Assembly (NCBI GenBank): GCA_023622465.1
Contig: JAMNZE010000067.1
Span: 1-7,990, forward strand
Length of the DNA: 7,990 bases
Direction: 5' to 3'
Source of the DNA: UBA5500 sp023622465
GTDB taxonomy: Bacteria > Bacillota > UBA994 > UBA5500
The notes below the pieces were generated by a model, which did no database searches, had not been told where the DNA came from, and saw only the letters and a list, made by a program, of their open reading frames with translations. Made by a program: the position numbers and the translations under genes. Positions 1 to 4,722 of this stretch are shown here, in pieces (positions within the stretch are counted from its first letter, which is position 1; every line of letters begins with the position of its first letter).

Positions 1-1725
1 CTCGGCTTCACTGGCGGCCTTTATTTTATTGAGCGAACCGAAGGCTTTCAGGAGCGCCTTGCGGCGGGCCGGTCCGATGCCGGGACAGCCTTCTAGCCAA
101 GAGGCCACCTGTTTCTTCGCCCGCAGCCGTCGATGATACTGCAGGGCCACCCGATGGGCCTCATCGCGAATTCGCTGTACCAGATACAGGCTCTGGGATT
201 GGCGGGGTAAAATTAAAGGTTCACTATGGTCGGGCCGGAAAATATGTTCTTCCTTTTCTGCCAGGCCGACAACCGGTATGCTGGCAAAACCCAGCTCGCG
301 CAAGACCTGCAGAGCAGCCGAAAGCTGTCCTTTGCCCCCGTCAATTATGATTAAATCAGGTATATCGGAAAAACGTTCGTCATCCTGTTGCAGACGGCGA
401 AAACGACGCCGTAGCACTTGCTGCATCATGGCGTAGTCATTGGGACCCTCAATATCTCGAATTCGGAAACGGCGATACTCGGAGCGCTGCGGCTCGCCGT
501 TGATCATAACCACCATGGAGCCAACGGCCTCTTTACCGGAGATGTTGGAAATATCATAGCACTCGATGCGTCGTGGCGGCTCCGCCAGCTCCAAGAAACG
601 GGCCAACTCCTGCAACGCCTCTTGTTGTAGTTTTCCTTCACTGAGACTGCGAGCTAAACGCTCCTCCAAAGCCAGGGCCGCGTTCTTTTCCGCCATCTCC
701 ACCAGTAGCTTCTTATCGCCCCGCTTAGGAACGATCAGCTGGGCCTTGCTGCCCCGCCGCTGAGTTAACCATTCGCTAATTAACTCCCCATCGTTGTCCG
801 GCAGCTCGGCGGATAAGATCACTTCTCGGGGGATGAAGGGATTGTTGGCATAATGTTGCTTCAGAAAACCGGCCAATATTTCCCCCTGGGACAAGTCTTC
901 CGTTCCGGTCAAAAAGTAGTGTTCACGACCTATGACACGGCCTTCCCGCACAAGCAGCATGCCAATGCAAGTCTCTTCCACGCCCCGGGCCACAGCAAAG
1001 ACATCCCGGTCGGCCAGGTCGGGGGAAATCATCTTCTGTCTTTCCGATATGCGCTCAATGGCCTTCAGCTGGTCCCGCAGCTCGTCCATCCGCTCCGTCA
1101 GTTGTTTAATTAAATTATCATAACGGCCGGAAAGGAGCATATCAACATTCTGCACCACTTCCATGTACTCCTCCCGACTCACCTTACCGGTGCAAGGGCC
1201 TAAGCAACGCTTGATATGGTAATTGAGGCAGGGTCGCCCCACCGGCTGTCCATCCAGCTGCTGCTTACAGGTGCGCAAGGGGAAAATGCGGCGTATCAAT
1301 TTCAAAGTTTCCCGCATGGCTAAGCTGCTGGGGTAGGGACCAAAATATTTAGCTCCATCCTTCTGCATCCGCCGAGCAATCAAAAGGCGCGGATAGGTTT
1401 CAGCCATGGTCAGTTTCAAATAGGGGTAATGCTTGTCATCCTTGATCCGGATGTTAAACCAGGGCTGGTGTTCTTTGATCAAATTGCTCTCCAAGATGAG
1501 GGCATCTACTTCATTGTTGGTGACGATAATCTCTAAATCATGGATTTTCTGCACCAACGCCCGCACCTTGCTGGAATGATCCGCACTGGCCTGAAAGTAG
1601 GACCGCACCCGCTGCCGCAAGGAAAGGGCTTTACCGATATACAAAATGTGGCCGTTGCGATCTTTATAGATATAGACTCCGGGCTTTTCCGGCAATAAAG
1701 CCAATTTATTTTCCAGCACCGACAC
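1..1725 (-). CDS. uvrC: UvrC, excinuclease ABC subunit C (3' end outside window)
   Basis: UvrC makes the 3' and 5' incisions around a lesion held by UvrB. The frame is open for all 575 codons to the window edge, so the gene is partial and probably lacks only its last 20-40 residues. The N-terminal GIY-YIG nuclease is clear: GVYIYKD at about 16-22 and ILYIGKA at about 27-33. A Cys cluster, PCLNYHIKRCLGPC, lies near 171-184. The C-terminal RNase H-like nuclease has ECYDIS (D391), YRRFRIRD (D424), IDGGKGQ (D462) and EAHR (H524), matching the family's catalytic Asp/His set. A helix-hairpin-helix with PGIGPARRKALL starts near 548. The UVR motif at 205-220 is abnormal: 12 residues of its core are missing (see findings). 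The start is GTG, chosen because AAGGAGG (1740-1734) lies 8 nt upstream and homology begins there. An in-frame GTG inside the ribosome binding site is unlikely. The gene is separated from uvrA by a terminator and has its own promoter. Confidence 0.96.
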   Translation of the reverse strand, partial: MSVLENKLALLPEKPGVYIYKDRNGHILYIGKALSLRQRVRSYFQASADHSSKVRALVQKIHDLEIIVTNNEVDALILESNLIKEHQPWFNIRIKDDKHYPYLKLTMAETYPRLLIARRMQKDGAKYFGPYPSSLAMRETLKLIRRIFPLRTCKQQLDGQPVGRPCLNYHIKRCLGPCTGKVSREEYMEVVQNVDMLLSGRYDNLIKQLTERMDELRDQLKAIERISERQKMISPDLADRDVFAVARGVEETCIGMLLVREGRVIGREHYFLTGTEDLSQGEILAGFLKQHYANNPFIPREVILSAELPDNDGELISEWLTQRRGSKAQLIVPKRGDKKLLVEMAEKNAALALEERLARSLSEGKLQQEALQELARFLELAEPPRRIECYDISNISGKEAVGSMVVMINGEPQRSEYRRFRIRDIEGPNDYAMMQQVLRRRFRRLQQDDERFSDIPDLIIIDGGKGQLSAALQVLRELGFASIPVVGLAEKEEHIFRPDHSEPLILPRQSQSLYLVQRIRDEAHRVALQYHRRLRAKKQVASWLEGCPGIGPARRKALLKAFGSLNKIKAASEAE

Positions 1726-1733
1726 CTGCCTCA

Positions 1734-1752
1734 CCTCCTTAACAACATTATA
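1734..1752 (-). promoter_or_regulatory. Extended -10 promoter and ribosome binding site of uvrC
   Basis: A perfect TATAAT (1752-1747) is preceded by TG and one base, giving TGTTATAAT, an extended -10 element. The -35 position (around 1770-1775) is poor, which extended -10 promoters tolerate. The expected start, a purine 7 nt downstream, is A1740, the first base of AAGGAGG. The mRNA would therefore begin at its ribosome binding site with a leader of only about 15 nt. The site lies just after the uvrA terminator, so uvrC appears to be independently transcribed. Confidence 0.6.
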
Positions 1753-1782
1753 ACAGAGCCGGTCCCATCTGATGCAGGTAGC

Positions 1783-1803
1783 AAAAACCCCGCTTACGCG
1801 GGG
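1783..1803 (-). terminator. Intrinsic terminator of uvrA, overlapping its stop codon
   Basis: On the minus strand the hairpin CCCCGC-GTAA-GCGGGG is followed at once by TTTTT. The six-base stem is perfect and GC-rich. The uvrA stop codon TAA (1796-1794) lies in the four-base loop, so the last two codons of uvrA form half the stem. The plus strand lacks a T-run after the hairpin, so it is one-directional. Confidence 0.85.
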
Positions 1804-3827
1804 TAATTAATATTTAACGGGCTATAGGAATCGGGGTTGGCGGCCACTTCTTCGGGAGTGCCGGTGGCTACTACCTGGCCGCCCCGGTCGCCTCCCTCAG
1901 GACCCAGGTCGATAATATAGTCGGCCGATTTAATAACATCTAGATTGTGTTCTATCACCAGGACCGTGTCGCCCGCATCCACCAGGCGCTGCAGCACTTC
2001 TAACAAACGTTCAATATCGGCCATGTGCAGACCGGTGGTAGGCTCGTCCAAAATATAAAAGGTACGGCCATTACTGCGGCGGCTTAGCTCGGTGGCCAAC
2101 TTAACCCGCTGGGCTTCTCCGCCGGAGAGGGTGGTGGCCGACTGCCCTAACCGCATATACCCCAGGCCTACATCGACCAGGGTTTGCAGTTTACGGGCAA
2201 TACGGGGCACACTCTGGAAGAATTCTAGAGCCTCTTCTATGGTCATCTCCAGCACGTCGGCGATGGTTTTATCCTTATAGCGCACATCTAGAGTTTCCCG
2301 GTTATAGCGCTTACCATGGCACACTTCACAGGGCACATAGACATCGGGCAAGAAATGCATTTCAATCTTTACAATACCGTCACCCTTACAAGCCTCGCAA
2401 CGGCCCCCCTTGACGTTAAAGCTAAAGCGCCCCGGGGCATAGCCGCGCATCTTGGCCATCGGTGTTTCGGCAAACAACTGACGAATAGGATCGAAAGCGC
2501 CGGTATAGGTGGCCGGGTTGGAACGGGGAGTGCGCCCAATGGGGGCCTGGTCGATGTTGATCACCTTCTCCAGATGCTCTAGACCCAAGATGTCATCATG
2601 GGCCCCCGGTTTACGCCTAGCCCGATTGAGCTCCATGGCTAAACGCTTATGGATAATTTCATTGACCAACGTACTTTTCCCCGATCCGGAAACGCCGGTT
2701 ACACAGGTGAATACGCCCAAGGGAACCTTTACGTCGATATTCTTCAGGTTATTCTCCCGGGCCCCAATGACCTCCAAGTATTTGCCGTTGGGCTGCCGCC
2801 GGGTAGAGGGTACCTCAATCTTTCTCTTACCGGAAAAATACTGCCCGGTAACCGATTCGGGTACCTGGCTAATCTCCTCCAGGGTACCAGTCGCTACTAC
2901 GCGCCCGCCGTGCTGGCCGGCGCCGGGCCCCATATCGATGATATGATCGGCGGCTTCCATGGTTTCCTGGTCGTGTTCGACCACAATTACCGTATTGCCT
3001 AAGTCTCGGAGGCTCTTCAAGGTATCGATGAGGCGAGAATTATCCCGCTGATGTAAGCCAATACTGGGCTCGTCCAAAATGTATAGCACTCCCGTCAGGC
3101 TGGAGCCGATCTGGGTGGCCAAACGGATACGCTGGGCTTCGCCACCGGACAGAGAGCCGGCCTGGCGGTCCAAGGTCAGGTAGTCCAATCCTACGTTCAC
3201 CAAGAAGCCCAGGCGTTCCTTTATTTCCTTCAGTATCTGGCGGGCAATCATCTGCTGGCGCTGGCTTAACTCCAAGTTGGAGAAGAACTCGAGGGCCTGA
3301 GCTATAGAAAGGGCGCTCACTTGGGCAATGTTTAAGCCCCCCACCTTGACCGATAAACTTTCCGGCTTCAGGCGTTGCCCGTTACAAACGGCACAGAGAT
3401 TTTCGGTCATAAATTGCTCCAGGTTTTCGCGCAGCCAGGAGGAAGAGGTCTCCCGGTACATGCGATTGAGCATGGGGATCACGCCCCGGAATATCAGTCG
3501 GAACTCCCGCATCCGGCCCCTGCTATCGCTGTACACTACGTTAAGCCGATGGGGCCCTCCATGCAGAATGATATCCATCTGCTCTTCGGCTGGGTAATAA
3601 TTACTGCTGGATTCGGCCCAGGGAGCAATAGCCCCCTCCGCTAGGGAAAGTTCCGGTTTAGGGATTATCAGGTCCCGATCGAATTCTTGATGAGCCCCTA
3701 AACCATCACAGTGGGGGCAAGCCCCATAGGGGTTATTAAAGGAAAACATGCGGGGGCTGATCTCCGAGTAACTAAAGCCACAGTTGGTGCAGGCAAAGTT
3801 GAGATTATAGAATGCGGACGCGCACAT
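1794..3827 (-). CDS. uvrA: UvrA C-terminal fragment (uvrA interrupted by out-of-frame deletion)
   Basis: This is the downstream part of UvrA, the ABC-type ATPase that scans DNA for damage and loads UvrB. Homology starts at FACTNCG (fragment residues 11-17), half of a zinc module whose partner CPNC is in the upstream fragment. Then come SFNNPYGACPHCDGLG, the insertion domain, a CxxC at LCAVCNGQRL, signature I LSGGEAQRIRLA (about 225), Walker B YILDEPSIGLH (about 248), Walker A GVSGSGKST (about 377), the zinc module CEACKGDG...CEVCHGKRY (from about 476), signature II LSGGEAQRVKLA (about 566) and Walker B YILDEPTTGLH (about 590). A further in-frame loss of about 22 residues lies after NYYP (position 3591). 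The C-terminal tail NPDSYSPLNINYPA lacks the usual TGxYLKP ending. The first six codons belong to the upstream gene's out-of-frame sequence. An ATG at 3827 with AGGA five nt upstream could allow reinitiation, but this is probably a pseudogene piece. Confidence 0.9.
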   Translation of the reverse strand: MCASAFYNLNFACTNCGFSYSEISPRMFSFNNPYGACPHCDGLGAHQEFDRDLIIPKPELSLAEGAIAPWAESSSNYYPAEEQMDIILHGGPHRLNVVYSDSRGRMREFRLIFRGVIPMLNRMYRETSSSWLRENLEQFMTENLCAVCNGQRLKPESLSVKVGGLNIAQVSALSIAQALEFFSNLELSQRQQMIARQILKEIKERLGFLVNVGLDYLTLDRQAGSLSGGEAQRIRLATQIGSSLTGVLYILDEPSIGLHQRDNSRLIDTLKSLRDLGNTVIVVEHDQETMEAADHIIDMGPGAGQHGGRVVATGTLEEISQVPESVTGQYFSGKRKIEVPSTRRQPNGKYLEVIGARENNLKNIDVKVPLGVFTCVTGVSGSGKSTLVNEIIHKRLAMELNRARRKPGAHDDILGLEHLEKVINIDQAPIGRTPRSNPATYTGAFDPIRQLFAETPMAKMRGYAPGRFSFNVKGGRCEACKGDGIVKIEMHFLPDVYVPCEVCHGKRYNRETLDVRYKDKTIADVLEMTIEEALEFFQSVPRIARKLQTLVDVGLGYMRLGQSATTLSGGEAQRVKLATELSRRSNGRTFYILDEPTTGLHMADIERLLEVLQRLVDAGDTVLVIEHNLDVIKSADYIIDLGPEGGDRGGQVVATGTPEEVAANPDSYSPLNINYPA

Positions 3828-4353
3828 AGCCTTCCTGCTGTAAGTTTTCCAGCAACTTCACATGCTCACCCTTCTGCCCACGGACCACGGGAGCCAATAC
3901 CAGGAACCGGGTGCCTTCCGGCATGGCCAGCACCTGATCCACAATCTGTTCAATTGTTTGCATACTGATGGCCGTATCGCAGTTGGGACAATAGGGTTCG
4001 CCCGCTCGGGCATAAAGCAGCCGCAGATAGTCGTAGATCTCGGTTACCGTACCCACCGTGGAACGGGGGTTGCGGCTGGTGGTCTTTTGGTCAATGGAAA
4101 TAGCCGGTGAAAGACCTTCTATATAGTCCACATCCGGCTTGTCCATCTGGCCTAGAAACTGGCGCGCATAGGCGGAAAGGGACTCCACGTAACGCCGCTG
4201 CCCTTCCGCATAAATTGTATCGAAGGCTAATGAGGATTTACCCGAGCCGGAAAGCCCGGTTACCACCACCAATTTATTGCGGGGTATATCCACATCCACA
4301 TTCTGCAAATTATGAGTACGTGCTCCACGCACTACAATTTTATCTTGGGCCAC
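3805..4353 (-). CDS. uvrA: UvrA N-terminal fragment (182 residues, prematurely stopped)
   Basis: This is the first fifth of UvrA: VRGARTHNLQNV (8-19), Walker A GLSGSGKS (33-40), the Q-loop/signature region ISIDQKTTSRNPRSTVGTVTE (86-105), and CPNC (122-125), the first half of a zinc module. It then enters the UvrB-binding domain, with PEGTRFLVLAPVVRGQKGEH and GYVRVRI. The protein stops two codons later at TAA (3807-3805), whereas normal UvrA runs to about 940 residues. The next recognisable UvrA sequence (FACTNCG) is in another frame, about 65 family residues further on. The start is GTG at 4353, because AGGAGG (4366-4361) lies 7 nt upstream and MAQDKIVVRGA-type ends are usual. Farther upstream ATGs in this frame fall in the promoter or before the ribosome binding site. 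The product cannot be a working UvrA alone. Confidence 0.9.
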   Translation of the reverse strand: MAQDKIVVRGARTHNLQNVDVDIPRNKLVVVTGLSGSGKSSLAFDTIYAEGQRRYVESLSAYARQFLGQMDKPDVDYIEGLSPAISIDQKTTSRNPRSTVGTVTEIYDYLRLLYARAGEPYCPNCDTAISMQTIEQIVDQVLAMPEGTRFLVLAPVVRGQKGEHVKLLENLQQEGYVRVRIL

Positions 4354-4387
4354 AATCTTCCCTCCTGCCCATCGTACATACATTCGC

Positions 4388-4416
4388 ATTTTACCACTAG
4401 CAGGCCGCTGGGGCAA
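4388..4416 (-). promoter_or_regulatory. uvrA promoter, TTGCCC-17-TAAAAT
   Basis: The minus strand has TTGCCC (4416-4411; 4 of 6 consensus), an exact 17-nt spacer and TAAAAT (4393-4388; 5 of 6). TGG precedes the -10, so it also has the extended -10 TG. The predicted start near 4381 leaves a leader of about 28 nt before the GTG at 4353, with AGGAGG inside it. No LexA/DinR-type GAAC-N4-GTTC box overlaps it. Confidence 0.65.
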
Positions 4417-4440
4417 GGGGCCATTGACTTAAATGTCTGC

Positions 4441-4473
4441 GAAGAAAAGGCGGGCCGACCAACGGGCGGCCCC
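4441..4473 (-). terminator. Terminator-like GTAGGGGC-type palindrome
   Basis: On the minus strand GGGCCG (4472-4467), a 9-nt loop and CGGCCC (4457-4452) are followed by GCC and TTTTCTT. This gives a GC-rich stem with a moderate T-run and would end transcripts from uvrB or from the promoter-like site at 4557-4585. The upstream arm begins GTAGGGGCCGCCCG, the look of short dispersed palindromes that recur in many Firmicutes genomes, so it may be a repeat copy that doubles as a terminator. The T-run is imperfect. Confidence 0.5.
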
Positions 4474-4480
4474 TACAAAT

Positions 4481-4521
4481 ACTTCCCGGTTGAAGTTGTT
4501 ATCACAAGCAGGCGACGCCTG
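4481..4521. repeat. Two small palindromes
   Basis: ACTTC (4481-4485) pairs with GAAGT (4492-4496) across a 6-nt loop. CAGGCG (4509-4514) and CGCCTG (4516-4521) form a perfect six-base palindrome around one central base. The second is too tight for a hairpin without opening a pair or two and could equally be a protein-binding palindrome. No function is recognised. Confidence 0.45.
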
Positions 4522-4556
4522 TTAATTGTTGACATACCCATATAGGACGCCCACCG

Positions 4557-4585
4557 AGTATACCCTACGCATACGAAGCTGTCGC
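4557..4585 (-). promoter_or_regulatory. Promoter-like site within the uvrB-uvrA gap
   Basis: The minus strand reads GCGACA (4585-4580; 4 of 6 consensus), a 17-nt spacer and TATACT (4562-4557; 5 of 6 consensus). A transcript would start near 4550 and could end at the terminator-like palindrome near 4443, giving an RNA of about 108 nt, or read on into uvrA. This is a pattern match only. Confidence 0.35.
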
Positions 4586-4601
4586 ACTAAGCCCCCCACA
4601 G

Positions 4602-4714
4602 TGCCGTTGGTCACTGGTTGCAAGAGCCGAGGGGTCTGTGTAAGCACAGTTGGCGCTAGCCAGTGCTCTAGCAGAGCCCCTCGGCTCGGACTGTTAACGG
4701 GACCAACCCCGGCG
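4602..4714. repeat. Large inverted repeat folding as a four-stem cloverleaf
   Basis: GAGCCGAGGGG (4624-4634) and CCCCTCGGCTC (4677-4687) are an exact 11-bp inverted repeat. The 42 nt between them fold almost without leftover bases into three hairpins: CTGTG-TAAG-CACAG (4636-4649), TGGC-GCTA-GCCA (4651-4662) and CTCT-AGC-AGAG (4666-4676). Outside the base, GTTGGTC (4606-4612) pairs perfectly with GACCAAC (4701-4707), with GCCG/CGGC just beyond it after a 2-nt bulge. It is not a tRNA: there is no TTC T-loop, no 7-nt anticodon loop and no CCA end. It lies between the uvrB stop and uvrA, so it would be in the uvrB 3' untranslated RNA. Confidence 0.75.
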
Positions 4715-4722
4715 TACATGCA

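Larger units (their letters stand above)
4354..4722. other. Palindrome-rich uvrB-uvrA intergenic region
   Basis: This 369-nt gap has no convincing gene. Short open frames exist on both strands across 4522-4735, but they are mirror images produced by the large inverted repeat and have no recognisable motif. From uvrB toward uvrA it holds a cloverleaf-forming repeat (4602-4714), a promoter-like site (4557-4585), a CAGGCG/CGCCTG palindrome (4509-4521), a small ACTTC/GAAGT hairpin (4481-4496), a GGGCCG/CGGCCC terminator-like palindrome (4441-4473) and the uvrA promoter (4388-4416). The uvrA and uvrB genes are usually much closer together, so repeat insertion is a plausible origin; that is an inference. 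Confidence 0.8.

Noticed and set aside
3805..3830. Programmed +1 frameshift joining the two uvrA fragments
   Set aside because: CTA TAA shifted to TAT gives poor codon-anticodon re-pairing, the purine-rich stretch upstream is at the wrong distance for a prfB-like site, and about 65 family residues would still be missing.
4353..4416. Upstream ATG starts for uvrA
   Set aside because: They lie in the promoter or before AGGAGG; the GTG at 4353 has ideal spacing and fits the family N-terminus.
4529..4563. Plus-strand promoter with TTGACA at 4529-4534
   Set aside because: No acceptable -10 at 16-18 nt; the nearest TATACC is over 20 nt away, and no plus-strand gene follows.
4624..4687. tRNA gene, because it folds as a cloverleaf
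   Set aside because: Only about 64 nt long, an 11-bp base instead of 7, loops of 3-4 nt, no 7-nt anticodon loop and no TTC T-loop.
4354..4722. LexA/DinR SOS box controlling uvrA or uvrB
   Set aside because: No GAAC-N4-GTTC type site was found here or in 7866-7990. An operator farther upstream of the window cannot be excluded.
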